From: Pleurocapsa sp. PCC 7319
GTDB lineage: Bacteria > Cyanobacteriota > Cyanobacteriia > Cyanobacteriales > Xenococcaceae
Reading direction: 5' to 3'
Length of the DNA: 64,000 bases
Assembly (NCBI RefSeq): GCF_000332195.1
Contig: NZ_KB235922.1
Coordinates: forward strand, 2,949,322-3,013,321
The notes under the pieces are model-generated. The model was not told the DNA's origin. It saw only the letters and a program-made list of their open reading frames with translations, and did no database searches. Within the stretch, counting starts at the first letter, position 1; every line of letters starts with the position of its first letter. The position numbers and the translations under genes were made by a program. This document shows, piece after piece, positions 54,969-64,000 of the stretch.

Positions 54969-57701
54969 ATGACCGCAACTGAAACGAATCTCTCTACTCA
55001 ATACGATCCTAAGCAAACCGAAGCCAAATGGCAGCAATACTGGACGGAACAAGAAGTATTTAAAGCCGACCCTAATCATTCAGGTGAACCCTACTGTATT
55101 GTAATTCCCCCGCCCAACGTTACGGGGAGTCTGCACATGGGACACGCTTTTGAAAGCGCACTGATTGATACTTTGATTCGTTACCATCGCATGATTGGTC
55201 GCAATACATTGTGGTTGCCAGGGACAGATCACGCCAGCATTGCCGTAAGCACCATTATGGATAAGCAGGTAAAAGCGCAAGGTAAAAGCCGTCAGGATAT
55301 AGGACGGGAAGAGTATTTAAAACGGGCTTGGGCTTGGAAAGAACAGTCAGGCAATACTATCGTTAACCAGTTAAAAAGCCTGGGGGTATCAGCAGACTGG
55401 ACAAGAGAAAGATTTACGATGGACGAGGGTTTATCTCACGCAGTAAAGACAGCTTTCGTGAAGCTCTACGAAGAGGGATTAATTTATCGCGGAAATTATT
55501 TAGTTAATTGGTGTCCTGAATCTCTTTCAGCAGTATCGGATCTCGAAGCCGAGAAACAAGAGGTAGATGGGCATCTATGGCACTTTCGCTATCCTTTAAC
55601 CGATGGTAGTGGTTATTTAGAAGTGGCTACTACTCGCCCTGAGACGATGCTGGGTGACACAGGGGTTGCAGTTAATCCTAATGATGATCGCTATCAAGAA
55701 TATATTGGTAAGACCATTACTCTGCCCATAGTTGGTCGAGAAATTCCCATTATTGGCGATGAATTTGTCGATATGGAATTTGGTACAGGGTGTGTTAAAG
55801 TAACTCCTGCTCACGATCTCAATGACTTTGAGATGGGACAACGGCATAACTTGCCCATGATTAACATCATGAATAAGGATGGTAGTCTTAATGAGAATGC
55901 AGGGGAATTTGCGGGACAAGATCGCTTTGTTGCCCGTAAAAATGTAGTTAAGAAACTGGATGAACTTGGTAATCTAGTTAAGATTGAAGACTATCGCCAT
56001 AGCGTTCCTTACAGCGATCGCGGTAAAGTACCAGTAGAACCCTTACTATCAACTCAATGGTTTGTCAAAATTGAACCCTTAGCAAGTAAAGCTTTAAGTT
56101 GCCTGGATAATGAAAACTCTCCTAACTATGTACCCGAAAGATGGAAGAAAGTATATCGGGACTGGTTAGTTAAACTTAAAGATTGGTGTATTTCTCGTCA
56201 GCTATGGTGGGGACATCAAATTCCTGCCTGGTATGTAGTCTCAGAAACTGATGGGGAAATTAAAGATGATACCCCCTTTATTGTCGCTTACGATGAAGCG
56301 GGCGCAGAGATTAAAGCGAAAGAAAAGTACGGGGATAATATACAACTAGAACAGGACCCTGATGTTTTAGATACTTGGTTCTCCTCTGGATTGTGGCCTT
56401 TCTCGACGATGGGATGGCCTGAAAATACTGCTGATTTAGATAAGTATTATCCGACTTCAACTCTGGTTACGGGTTTCGATATTATCTTTTTCTGGGTTGC
56501 CCGTATGACTATGATGGCAGGACACTTTACCGACAAGATGCCTTTTGATGATGTTTATATTCATGGCTTGGTCTTGGATGAAAAAGGACAAAAAATGTCC
56601 AAATCGAAAAATAACGGTATCGATCCTCTATTAATGATCGATAAATATGGTGCAGATGCACTGCGTTATACCCTAATCACGAAAGTTGTAGGGGCAGGAC
56701 AGAACATTAGCTTCGATTATGACCGTAAGAAACAAGAATCATCTTCAGTAGAAGCTTCCCGTAACTTTGCTAACAAGTTGTGGAATGCTTCGCGGTTTGT
56801 GATGATGAATCTTAAAGGCAAAAGTCCTCAAGAACTTGGACAGCCAAAAACCGAAACTCTAGAGTTAGTCGATCAATGGTTGCTGTCTCGTTTTTATCAA
56901 ACCGTTAAACAAACCAGGGTCAATATTGAATCCTATGGTTTAGGGGAAGCAGCCAAGGGTCTATATGAATTCATTTGGAATGATTTTTGTGATTGGTATA
57001 TCGAGCTAGTTAAAACTCGTCTTTGGCAAGATGAAACCTCTGCTTCTCGCCAGGTTGCACAACAAACATTAGGTTATGTCCTGGAAGGAATACTCAAATT
57101 ACTTCATCCCTTTATGCCTCATATCACTGAGGAAATATGGCAAACTTTAACTCAAGCGGATGGAAAGCAAACTTTAGCTTTGCAGACTTATCCTGAGGTT
57201 GAAGAAAGTCTAATTAATCCTGAACTAGAACAAAGCTTTGACTTACTCTTTAATACGATTCGCACGATTCGTAATTTGCGCGCTGAGGCGGTAATTAAAC
57301 CTGGAGTCAAAATAAAGGTAATTTTACAAACTGAGAGCGATCGCGAGAGTGAGATCTTAAAATCAGCCCAAATCTATATCAAAGATTTAGCTAAAGTTGA
57401 ACAGCTGACTATTATCTCTACTCTAGGAGAAGACCCTGGACAGGTAATTGCAGGAGTAACAGGTACAGTACAAGTTCTGATCCCCTTGACAGGGATTGTT
57501 GACGTATCTGTATTACGAGGTAAATTGGAGAAGAATTTAGCCAAAGCTGAAAAAGAAATCAAATCCCTTTCTGGTCGTTTAAACAATCCGGGTTTTGTTA
57601 ACAAAGCACCTGAGGATGTAATACAAGGGGCAAAAGATGCTTTAGCAGAAGCAGAAAAACAAGCAGAAATATTACGGGAGCGATTAGCTCGTCTAAAGTA
57701 A
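54969..57701 (+). CDS. valS: valyl-tRNA synthetase
   Basis: A 910-residue class Ia synthetase. The HIGH motif appears as [16 protein letters not shown] near 47-62, the editing domain contains [12 protein letters not shown] and [16 protein letters not shown] follows. The KMSKS motif is in [14 protein letters not shown] near 540. The last 70 residues are the coiled-coil tRNA-binding arm ([20 protein letters not shown]). It charges tRNA-Val. Length and domains are normal. Confidence 0.96.
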   Translation: MTATETNLSTQYDPKQTEAKWQQYWTEQEVFKADPNHSGEPYCIVIPPPNVTGSLHMGHAFESALIDTLIRYHRMIGRNTLWLPGTDHASIAVSTIMDKQVKAQGKSRQDIGREEYLKRAWAWKEQSGNTIVNQLKSLGVSADWTRERFTMDEGLSHAVKTAFVKLYEEGLIYRGNYLVNWCPESLSAVSDLEAEKQEVDGHLWHFRYPLTDGSGYLEVATTRPETMLGDTGVAVNPNDDRYQEYIGKTITLPIVGREIPIIGDEFVDMEFGTGCVKVTPAHDLNDFEMGQRHNLPMINIMNKDGSLNENAGEFAGQDRFVARKNVVKKLDELGNLVKIEDYRHSVPYSDRGKVPVEPLLSTQWFVKIEPLASKALSCLDNENSPNYVPERWKKVYRDWLVKLKDWCISRQLWWGHQIPAWYVVSETDGEIKDDTPFIVAYDEAGAEIKAKEKYGDNIQLEQDPDVLDTWFSSGLWPFSTMGWPENTADLDKYYPTSTLVTGFDIIFFWVARMTMMAGHFTDKMPFDDVYIHGLVLDEKGQKMSKSKNNGIDPLLMIDKYGADALRYTLITKVVGAGQNISFDYDRKKQESSSVEASRNFANKLWNASRFVMMNLKGKSPQELGQPKTETLELVDQWLLSRFYQTVKQTRVNIESYGLGEAAKGLYEFIWNDFCDWYIELVKTRLWQDETSASRQVAQQTLGYVLEGILKLLHPFMPHITEEIWQTLTQADGKQTLALQTYPEVEESLINPELEQSFDLLFNTIRTIRNLRAEAVIKPGVKIKVILQTESDRESEILKSAQIYIKDLAKVEQLTIISTLGEDPGQVIAGVTGTVQVLIPLTGIVDVSVLRGKLEKNLAKAEKEIKSLSGRLNNPGFVNKAPEDVIQGAKDALAEAEKQAEILRERLARLK

Positions 57702-57733
57702 AAGTATCATTTATGATCTAACCAACTACATCC

Positions 57734-58207
57734 ATGTTCGACACTTCAAAAGCCATGTTATATCTAGCCCAGGTCGAAAAAAATCCTACTTCGGGAAAAA
57801 TACAACTACAAGTACTTGCTCGGCAAGAATCGGAATACGTTTGGGAAGTAGATCATTGTGAGACCTTACTTTTAACCAAGGAAAGTTCTCTAAGTGCAGG
57901 AGTTCTGGTACTAGTGGAAATCGATCATAATCAGCAGATTATCAGCATTCAGAATGCCAAAGAATGGATTTTGAGCATTTTACAACAGCATTTAACCAAA
58001 AATGCGATTAATCCTCAATTTATTGAAGCTGAACAAAGCAAGGTGGAAAAGTGGCGACAAGAAATAACCGCCCAAAATCTCGAGTTAAACCGTCGTGCCC
58101 TAGAAATTGAAACTCGTCGCGAACAATTACAGGAATTGGAACAAGAGTTAAAAAGAGATCGCAAGGAGTTGGATAAGTTACAGAAAGAATTGATGATTGA
58201 CAATTGA
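57734..58207 (+). CDS. conserved cyanobacterial-type coiled-coil protein, unknown
   Basis: A 157-residue protein. The first 95 residues are a mixed alpha/beta region (MLYLAQVEKNPTSGKIQLQV … AGVLVLVEIDHN), and residues about 105-155 are a highly charged coiled coil (LELNRRALEIETRREQLQEL). No signal peptide or catalytic motif is seen. It begins 32 bases after valS and may be co-transcribed. I do not recognise a named family. Confidence 0.7.
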   Translation: MFDTSKAMLYLAQVEKNPTSGKIQLQVLARQESEYVWEVDHCETLLLTKESSLSAGVLVLVEIDHNQQIISIQNAKEWILSILQQHLTKNAINPQFIEAEQSKVEKWRQEITAQNLELNRRALEIETRREQLQELEQELKRDRKELDKLQKELMIDN

Positions 58208-58281
58208 TAATTGCCTTTTATAGTCATTGCAAATAGCAACCAGATGATTTTCGGAAAAAGTAGCAAATAGCAAATAATATT

Positions 58282-59409
58282 TTAGCCTGCTGCTAATACA
58301 TATCTACCATGAGGAAGGAAATAAAACCTAATGTGGTTAGGGAAATTAAAGTAAACAGGAAAATAGCGATCGCAAAATTGCTCGATTAACGATCGCATTA
58401 AGTTACCCCTACCGTTATTGGAAATGAATAGACCCAAATTGTGACTGGGAAATAAGTACAACAGGCTTAGAAACCCTGGCAAGCCACCAGCATGATAAAT
58501 TACTCTTTGTTTATTGGCTAGAGATTCTCCAAAACCATAACACCATCCAGGTAAGCGAGGATCGTGAGTAAACTGCTGTTGCTGCATCTGTCGAGCAGTA
58601 GTTTCGTCTAAAATTCTTTGAGATTTATATTTGCCGTATTGCAAATGGGCGATCGCAAACTTAGCCATATCTGTAGCAGTAGCACTCAAACTACCCGCAG
58701 GGAGTATAGAAACATATTGGAATGACAAAGCTTGATAGGTATCTTTTTGCTTACGGTATCGATAACCTATGGACACATCATCAGTTAAATGAGATGCTTG
58801 CTCGAAACTGCTATGATGCATTTCTAAAGGCTTTAAAATATTTTCGTCTACATATTGACTGAAAGTAATACCCGATAATAATTCCACAATATAGCCCAGC
58901 AAAGCATAACCGTAGTTAGAATAGCTCATTATATTCCTTGGTGGTATTACTCGCGCTGGCATCTTAGCAGCTAGATGTTCTTCTAAAGGTTGAAGATTGT
59001 CAGCTTCTAAGGTAAGTAAATTAACAAGGCGATCGTCGAAGCCAGCCGTATGAGTTAGCAAGTTAGCAATGGTCACGGCTTGGGGATAATTATCTTCGAT
59101 TTGAAACTTTTTCAGATACTTATTGACATTTTCATGTAGATTAATTAATCCCTTTTCCACTAGTTGCATTATTGCCGTGGCGGTAAATAACTTAGAAATA
59201 GAACCAACTCGAAATAAAGTGCGATCGGCTGACACGGGTATCTGCTGTTCTAAATTTGCATAACCATAGCCTTTAGCCAAAAAAAGCTCGCTATTCTGCA
59301 CCAGAGAAAAAGTCACACCAGGAATTTGTAACTTATCCATCTGTTCTGCCATAAACTCATCTAGCCAGGTTTCTAATTCCTGTGAATCGGTTAATATGTT
59401 TTGGGTCAT
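58282..59409 (-). CDS. serine hydrolase, beta-lactamase/PBP-like family (class C fold)
   Basis: A 375-residue protein of the beta-lactamase/transpeptidase-like fold. The nucleophile motif is SISK in FRVGSISKLFTATAIMQL near residues 71-74, the Tyr motif is YSNYGYALLG near 162, and the third box is HAGGLPG near 330 (HxG type). There is no obvious signal peptide. Family members include esterases, D-aminopeptidases and PBPs; substrate unknown. It converges with the valS-linked coiled-coil gene and is divergent from pyrD. Confidence 0.88.
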   Translation of the reverse strand: MTQNILTDSQELETWLDEFMAEQMDKLQIPGVTFSLVQNSELFLAKGYGYANLEQQIPVSADRTLFRVGSISKLFTATAIMQLVEKGLINLHENVNKYLKKFQIEDNYPQAVTIANLLTHTAGFDDRLVNLLTLEADNLQPLEEHLAAKMPARVIPPRNIMSYSNYGYALLGYIVELLSGITFSQYVDENILKPLEMHHSSFEQASHLTDDVSIGYRYRKQKDTYQALSFQYVSILPAGSLSATATDMAKFAIAHLQYGKYKSQRILDETTARQMQQQQFTHDPRLPGWCYGFGESLANKQRVIYHAGGLPGFLSLLYLFPSHNLGLFISNNGRGNLMRSLIEQFCDRYFPVYFNFPNHIRFYFLPHGRYVLAAG

Positions 59410-59526
59410 TGTTAATATAGCTTCAATTGAGCTTGCTGGGATGCTACTACATTTTGGTTGTAAGCTGCATAACTTGAAGAAGTGGCAAAGGTAGTTAACA
59501 ATAAACTATCATCCACCATCAAAACC

Positions 59527-60663
59527 ATGCTCAACTTTACTAAACCCTTCTATCCCTTGTTGCTTTCTGCTGTTAAAAGCGATCCGGAAACGGCTCATCG
59601 TCAGATGCTCAAAACATTAAGCAACCTTGAGATTAATCGTCATTCTAGATGGGGAGGTTTAGCGATTAAACAGTTGGAAAAGTCTTTTTGTATTGAGACT
59701 CCTCGTCTACAACAGACATTCTGGGGTTTGAACTTTAATAATCCTCTAGGTTTAGCCGCAGGGTTTGATAAAGATGGTACAGCAGCAGGAATGTGGAGTA
59801 GTTTGGGTTTTGGATTTGCGGAATTAGGTGCAGTTACCCTCCACTCCCAACCAGGAAATCCTCGCCCACGAATGTTCCGCCTCCCAGAGGACAAAGCCGC
59901 CCTAAATCGCATGGGTGCAAATAATCTTGGTGCAGCAGTGATGGCAGATACCCTAGCGCAAACCTGGACAAGACAACCCCGTAAAATTCCTATTGGTATT
60001 AATCTCTGTAAATCGAAAATTGCTTCTTTAGATGACGCAGCTAAGGATTATGTAAGCAGTTTTGAATATCTTCAAGATGTGGCAGACTATTTTGTCATTA
60101 ACGTTAGTTCACCCAATACTCCCGGATTGCGATCGCTCCAAGCAGGAGAACAATTGGAACCAATCTTATCTGGATTACAAGCAGCAAATACTCAGAATAA
60201 ACCCATCCTGATCAAAATCGCTCCCGATCTAGAATGGCAAGATATTAAGGATATTGTTAACTTAGCTACTAACTACAATCTCTCTGGTGTAATCGCCACT
60301 AACACCACTATTCGTCGTGATGGTTTGAAAACTAAGATCTTAAAAGAGACAGGTAACAGGATTGAGGATGAAGCGGGGGGAATTAGCGGTTTACCTGTGA
60401 AGGAGCGTTCGACTGAAGTTATTCGTTTCATTTATCAAGAAACTAACGGTAAGTTACCAATAATTGGTGTCGGTGGTATTTTTACATCCGAAGATGCCTG
60501 GGAGAAGATTATTGCCGGGGCGAGTTTATTACAGGTTTATACTGGCTGGATTTATCGAGGTCCCTGGATGGTTAATGAGGTGTTATCGGGATTATTGACT
60601 AAATTAGATGATGCAGGTTTGGCTAGTATTGAAGAAGCAGTAGGTTTAGAGCATTCTGAATGA
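59527..60663 (+). CDS. pyrD: dihydroorotate dehydrogenase (quinone), class 2
   Basis: A 378-residue enzyme from ATG 59527 (an upstream GTG 59482 is in frame but adds a non-conserved tail). It has the N-terminal helical extension of membrane-associated class 2 enzymes ([20 protein letters not shown]), the FMN region [15 protein letters not shown], the active-site Ser stretch [22 protein letters not shown] and [16 protein letters not shown]. It oxidises dihydroorotate to orotate with quinone in pyrimidine synthesis. Confidence 0.95.
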   Translation: MLNFTKPFYPLLLSAVKSDPETAHRQMLKTLSNLEINRHSRWGGLAIKQLEKSFCIETPRLQQTFWGLNFNNPLGLAAGFDKDGTAAGMWSSLGFGFAELGAVTLHSQPGNPRPRMFRLPEDKAALNRMGANNLGAAVMADTLAQTWTRQPRKIPIGINLCKSKIASLDDAAKDYVSSFEYLQDVADYFVINVSSPNTPGLRSLQAGEQLEPILSGLQAANTQNKPILIKIAPDLEWQDIKDIVNLATNYNLSGVIATNTTIRRDGLKTKILKETGNRIEDEAGGISGLPVKERSTEVIRFIYQETNGKLPIIGVGGIFTSEDAWEKIIAGASLLQVYTGWIYRGPWMVNEVLSGLLTKLDDAGLASIEEAVGLEHSE

Positions 60664-60667
60664 AGTT

Positions 60668-61120
60668 ATGGAAGAAATACTGGAATTAAAAGACTGTTTG
60701 CTTAATCAACAATACGATCGTGCCTTTGCCATAGTAGAAGATCTTGAAGCAATGGGAAGACAGGATAAGATTAATAACTTAGAGTCATTTCTAGTAATTT
60801 TATTGATCCATTTAATCAAAATTCAAGTTGAAGGCAGAGTTTCCAGAAGCTGGAAGAATTCTATTATCAATAGCCTCCTAGCAATTCAAAAACGAAATAA
60901 GTTAGGTAAGAAATCTCACTTTATTAAAGAGAATAATTGGAGTGAGCATATATTAAATTGCCAATTTGAAGCAATTTTGGGTGCTGCTAAAGAAGTTTTT
61001 GAGGGTATGGATTATCAAGAACCAATTACCAGGGATTTGAAACACTGCTCCTGGCGGAATCTCTATTTTCTCTGGAGAAATAACTGCATACATAAAAGCT
61101 ATATTTTTCTGAGTATATAA
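60668..61120 (+). CDS. DUF29-family protein
   Basis: A 150-residue helical protein with the DUF29 pattern: DRAFAIVEDLEAMGRQDKIN, then LESFLVILLIHLIKIQVE and SRSWKNSI. This family is strongly expanded in cyanobacteria, has no known function, and often flanks mobile elements. It starts 4 bases after the pyrD stop, so it may be co-transcribed. The last 25 residues (WRNLYFLWRNNCIHKS) depart from the family and may reflect a shifted end. Confidence 0.82.
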   Translation: MEEILELKDCLLNQQYDRAFAIVEDLEAMGRQDKINNLESFLVILLIHLIKIQVEGRVSRSWKNSIINSLLAIQKRNKLGKKSHFIKENNWSEHILNCQFEAILGAAKEVFEGMDYQEPITRDLKHCSWRNLYFLWRNNCIHKSYIFLSI

Positions 61121-61132
61121 AATCATTTTAAA

Positions 61133-61160
61133 AGCTATTAGCCATTAGCCATTAGCTATC
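61133..61160 (+). repeat. heptad repeat, AGCCATT type
   Basis: Four 7-base units: AGCTATT, AGCCATT, AGCCATT, AGCTATC. Confidence 0.8.
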
Positions 61161-61209
61161 TTTTTGGTAAATTATTGATATAGCAATACGGACTTACATT
61201 AGGACACTC

Positions 61210-61237
61210 ATTACTTATTACTTATTACTTGTTACTT
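61210..61237 (+). repeat. heptad repeat, ATTACTT type
   Basis: Four 7-base units (three ATTACTT and one GTTACTT). The unit differs from the AGCT-type arrays but the period is the same. Confidence 0.8.
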
Positions 61238-61438
61238 ACGAGCAATCAAATAAACTTGTCCTAATACAACTTTGTACGGCTACAAGTTAGTCATTTCACT
61301 TAGTAGTCAATATAGATGCTTCCATCAGAGATTGTCATATTAACTAATTCCCCATAATCTAAATAATCTAGTATGTAATTATCATATTTTTGAATATCGC
61401 TCTGTACACTAAAATTTTATTTTTTATTGTTGCCGGTT

Positions 61439-62845
61439 ATGTCCTACGAATCACAATTGAATTATCAATCTGGCAAGCTAATTAACCCTGCAAAACTATC
61501 CTTATTTATTTCGGTAGCTTTACATTTGCTGGTGCTTAAATTTGGTTTGCCAACATTAAATTTTAATAATGATTCAGGACAAAGAGAAGTTTCTGTAATT
61601 GAGTTAAGCCCAGAGCAACAGTCGCGTTTGCCTGATTTATATCCCCAAATAGAAAATCCTAATATCCCTAATATCAACGATTTGCCACCGGTTGATAATA
61701 GCAACCCTGCCGCACCATTCGCCATACCTCGTTCATTGATTCCTGGCTTAGGAGATCCTGCTAATCTACCTCCCGTAGCCATTCCGCCACCGCCAAATTT
61801 TGATCTTCCTCCTTTACCACCGATAACTGATATCACTTTGCCTCCAATTGGTGATTTGTCACAATTACCTCAACCACCAGAAATTAATCCTCTGGACTTC
61901 AAAGTTGATCCAACTGAATTCCCACCTCCAGATACTAATAAACCAGCGTCAGAAACCGCCAAGCCTCAGCAACCAGAAAAGCCACCACAAACTGCAAATA
62001 ACCCCGAACAAAAGCCAGGTAAAAAACCTCAAGCAAAACCTCAGATTAAGCCCAAACCTGAGGAAATTGCAGCCAAAAAAGTTGCTGAATCGGCGAAGGG
62101 AGTAAGAAACCTTCGCCAAAGTCTCAAAAAAAACCAAGCTGGAACCACTAATGAAGATGCAAGGAAAAACTATATCGCTTGGCTAACTAAAGTCCAAGAA
62201 ATAGAACCTAAAAGAATTGAAGTTCAAGGTACTTATCCGCGAGATGCCTGCATAAGAAGGCTTAAAGGTACAAGTGTATACGGAGTTGTGGTAGACCCTG
62301 AGGGAAAAGTTGTTGCTTTAGATTTGATTAAGGGCGCAAAATACCCAATCTTTGATCAACAAGCAAGTCAAGAAATTAGTAAAAGCGTCTTAGAGAATGA
62401 TACTGGAAAGCCTAAACCTTATCAGGTATTAGTTAACTATAAGTATGATGCCGAAATATGTCCTTCTTTAACTCTTCCCTCTATTAGAAGGGAACAGAAA
62501 AATCAAACAACTGAATCAGAGAAAAAACCCGAACAAGCGCCGCAACCAACACCACAAACAGAACCCAAGCCTGCTCCTCAGCCTGAGGCAACCCCTGAAC
62601 CTAAACCTGCACCTAAACCTCAGCCTGAGGCAACTCCAGTACCGCAACCAACTCCTGCACCGCAACCAACTCCTGCACCGCAACCAACTCCTGTACCGCA
62701 ACCAACTCCTGTACCGCAACCAACTCCTGCACCAGAACCATTGCCTTCATTACGCGATCGGCTACGAAATATTCCTCTTCCTAATCGCAAGCCCTCGGAA
62801 TTAAGAGATATTCCTTTACCTGATAAGCCAAATTTCAAAAAATAA
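61439..62845 (+). CDS. TonB-like energy transducer with proline-rich C-terminal extension
   Basis: A 468-residue protein from ATG 61439 (TTG codons at 61427 and 61430 are less likely). One N-terminal membrane helix (LSLFISVALHLLVLKFGL) is followed by a Pro-rich periplasmic linker to about 200 and a TonB C-terminal domain at about 255-345 (YPRDACIRRLKGTSVYGVVV, ALDLIKGAKYPIFDQQA). After that, about 110 residues of PQPTP-type repeats continue to a short basic end. TonB carries energy from ExbB/ExbD to outer-membrane receptors. In ordinary TonB the folded domain is last, so the long tail is unusual. No exbB, exbD or receptor gene is in the window. Confidence 0.82.
   Translation: MSYESQLNYQSGKLINPAKLSLFISVALHLLVLKFGLPTLNFNNDSGQREVSVIELSPEQQSRLPDLYPQIENPNIPNINDLPPVDNSNPAAPFAIPRSLIPGLGDPANLPPVAIPPPPNFDLPPLPPITDITLPPIGDLSQLPQPPEINPLDFKVDPTEFPPPDTNKPASETAKPQQPEKPPQTANNPEQKPGKKPQAKPQIKPKPEEIAAKKVAESAKGVRNLRQSLKKNQAGTTNEDARKNYIAWLTKVQEIEPKRIEVQGTYPRDACIRRLKGTSVYGVVVDPEGKVVALDLIKGAKYPIFDQQASQEISKSVLENDTGKPKPYQVLVNYKYDAEICPSLTLPSIRREQKNQTTESEKKPEQAPQPTPQTEPKPAPQPEATPEPKPAPKPQPEATPVPQPTPAPQPTPAPQPTPVPQPTPVPQPTPAPEPLPSLRDRLRNIPLPNRKPSELRDIPLPDKPNFKK
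62639..62728 (+). repeat. 18-bp tandem repeat encoding (V/A)PQPTP
   Basis: Five head-to-tail 18-base units, G(T/C)ACCGCAACCAACTCCT, inside the tail of the TonB-like gene. The units differ only at the T/C position (Val or Ala codon). Copy number may vary between strains. Confidence 0.9.
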
Positions 62846-62964
62846 CTGATCAAAGGTAATGGAGTTAGTTAATACATTGTTGAACAGGACAATTTAATTA
62901 CTAGCCGTTATATTTCACCAAGGCTAAAATCGGGTTGAACCTTACTCAATAGGATACAAATTAT

Positions 62965-63729
62965 ATGCGTGATTCTATGGAAGAAATACAAACTGGCAGG
63001 TTTGATTTGCTGGATATCTTGATAGATATTAGACTTACCAACATAACCGAGATCAAAATTGTTCAAGAAGTTGTTAGCTCTATTAATGCCAAGTATCAAG
63101 AGCATCAAAAAGATCTTCAGCCTGCAACAGTAGCGGCTTTGATTTTAAATCGTCAAGAAATACCCAACTTATATGCTACTTCTTCTAGAGGTTACAATAA
63201 GCAAAGACTTAAATTTCAGAATCAATATAGTGTCTTAGTGCGAGAAGAATTACTACCTTGGGCAATAGACAAAGTTTTAATGGAAAAATTACCACAAAGT
63301 TTGCATCAGGATTTGACCATGGCTCTAAATTCCCCCAAAAGCCAAGAAAAATCAGATGAAACTGATCTCTTTGAAATTCTAGCTAATATTAATCTTGCTA
63401 ATGTAACAGAGTTTCAAGTAATAGAAGAAGCGTTTAATTATATTTATACTAACTATCCAGGGGCAACTGGAAGGATCAACTTATCTGATGTCTGTGCCTT
63501 AATTCTCAATCACGAATCTGTATCTTCTTTGTATGCGACTTCTGCCGAAGAATACGAGCAACTTAAACAAACTTATATATCTCAATATCAACCTCAAGTT
63601 AAACAGATTATTCACCAGATGGTAGCCAAAGTACATGCAGAAGGCTCCGAACATTCTCTTAGCCAAGATTCTCTAATTTCTGTCAACCATCAAAGACGAA
63701 AAAAACTAACTAAATCTTGGAATACTTAA
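62965..63729 (+). CDS. protein with two tandem ComFB domains (putative c-di-GMP receptor)
   Basis: A 254-residue protein built of two similar halves. The first reads ILIDIRLTNITEIKIVQEVV … VAALILNRQEIPNLYATSSR (about 14-70); the second reads ILANINLANVTEFQVIEEAF … VCALILNHESVSSLYATSAE (about 136-198). These are ComFB (late competence development) signatures, including the LNxxxxxxLYATS motif. ComFB-family proteins of cyanobacteria have been reported as c-di-GMP receptors. Each half is followed by a helical segment. It is 119 bases after the TonB-like gene on the same strand. Confidence 0.72.
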   Translation: MRDSMEEIQTGRFDLLDILIDIRLTNITEIKIVQEVVSSINAKYQEHQKDLQPATVAALILNRQEIPNLYATSSRGYNKQRLKFQNQYSVLVREELLPWAIDKVLMEKLPQSLHQDLTMALNSPKSQEKSDETDLFEILANINLANVTEFQVIEEAFNYIYTNYPGATGRINLSDVCALILNHESVSSLYATSAEEYEQLKQTYISQYQPQVKQIIHQMVAKVHAEGSEHSLSQDSLISVNHQRRKKLTKSWNT

Positions 63730-63760
63730 TCTTTGCTTATTGTATGCAAATTGAAATTCG

Positions 63761-63793
63761 ACCACTATTAATCAACTATTTATAGTGGTTTTT
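63761..63793 (+). terminator. rho-independent terminator after the ComFB gene
   Basis: ACCACTAT (63761-63768) pairs with ATAGTGGT (63782-63789) across a 13-base loop and is followed by TTTT. It is 32 bases after the ComFB stop codon. Confidence 0.72.
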
Positions 63794-64000
63794 AGGCTCT
63801 TTTCAAATATAGATAATTACAGAAATCGGTGGATAAAAAATTAAACTGGTTGGAAGTTGCGTTTCAATTAGAAGGTTCAGTAGTCAAAACTATCTTGCCA
63901 CGAATTTTCATTTTTACTAGTTGTGCTTCTGTAATATGCTTGTCACAATATATGATAAAGCAACCTGAGTTTATTTCACATGTTGGCGATCTTACTAACA
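63794..64000. other. window end, no gene supported
   Basis: The last 207 bases have no convincing frame. They may hold the promoter or start of a gene beyond the edge, or the end of a minus-strand gene. Confidence 0.35.

Larger units (their letters stand above)
61121..61438. other. spacer between the DUF29 and TonB genes
   Basis: About 320 bases with two heptad arrays and otherwise AT-rich DNA. The promoter of the TonB gene should be in the last 100 bases; none is called. Confidence 0.5.

Noticed and set aside
62516-62719. Minus-strand frame rich in Arg, Trp and Leu repeats
   Set aside because: It is the antisense of the PQPTP repeat of the TonB-like gene.

Overview
The window is a chromosomal segment of a cyanobacterium. 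HIP1 octamers (GCGATCGC) are scattered through genes and spacers, the DNA is AT-rich, and several families are typical of cyanobacteria (DUF2811 protein, ComFB proteins, DPRP-type photolyase, an SMC with a long N-lobe insertion, heptameric tandem repeats). A coccoid or baeocystous genus with many mobile elements is plausible, but the genus cannot be fixed from this sequence.

Layout. 0-1 kb: a two-gene toxin-antitoxin module (AbrB-type antitoxin, Fic/Doc toxin). 1-7.2 kb: an Lrp/AsnC regulator divergent from a set of co-directional genes (polysaccharide-deacetylase-fold hydrolase, desaturase-like di-iron membrane enzyme, NMT1/SsuA-type ABC importer, cysteine hydrolase) that reads as uptake and breakdown of a small, probably nitrogen-containing compound. 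7.2-12 kb: mobile-element debris: an IS110 transposase split by a 164-bp inverted-repeat element, an SDR, a truncated ABC ATPase, and a gene-poor 1.5 kb full of heptad repeats. 12-22 kb: a lone M16 peptidase homologue without its zinc motif, a repetitive beta-propeller-like protein, a 2-oxoglutarate oxygenase, a methyltransferase, an asparagine-synthase homologue, and an 805-residue protein that looks like a nucleotidyltransferase-like / NDPK-like / kinase-like fusion. 22.3-23.8 kb: an IS630 element with clear ends, next to a RelE fragment.

24-43.4 kb: a long, almost entirely minus-strand exopolysaccharide locus: GT4, GT2 and GT25 glycosyltransferases, four sulfotransferases, an O-antigen-polymerase-like protein, an FkbM methyltransferase, a HepA-like ABC exporter, a WcaJ-type initiating sugar transferase, a Wzc-type chain-length/BY-kinase protein and a GxGYxYP/golvesin-type secreted protein. 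The likely product is a sulfated, methylated extracellular polysaccharide. No Wzx flippase or outer-membrane Wza is in the window.

44-64 kb: mostly housekeeping and conserved cyanobacterial genes on the plus strand: NB-ARC ATPase, FeS photolyase-like protein, a spacer with three helically phased DnaA-box-like sequences, DUF2811, pth, a methyltransferase, smc, valS, a serine hydrolase, pyrD, a DUF29 protein, an atypical TonB, and a tandem ComFB protein (ComFB domains are reported c-di-GMP receptors). No rRNA, convincing tRNA or CRISPR array was seen. The observations most worth following are the tri-domain protein beside the AsnB homologue, the sulfated polysaccharide locus, the nested element in the IS110 with its possible bridge RNA, and the phased DnaA boxes.
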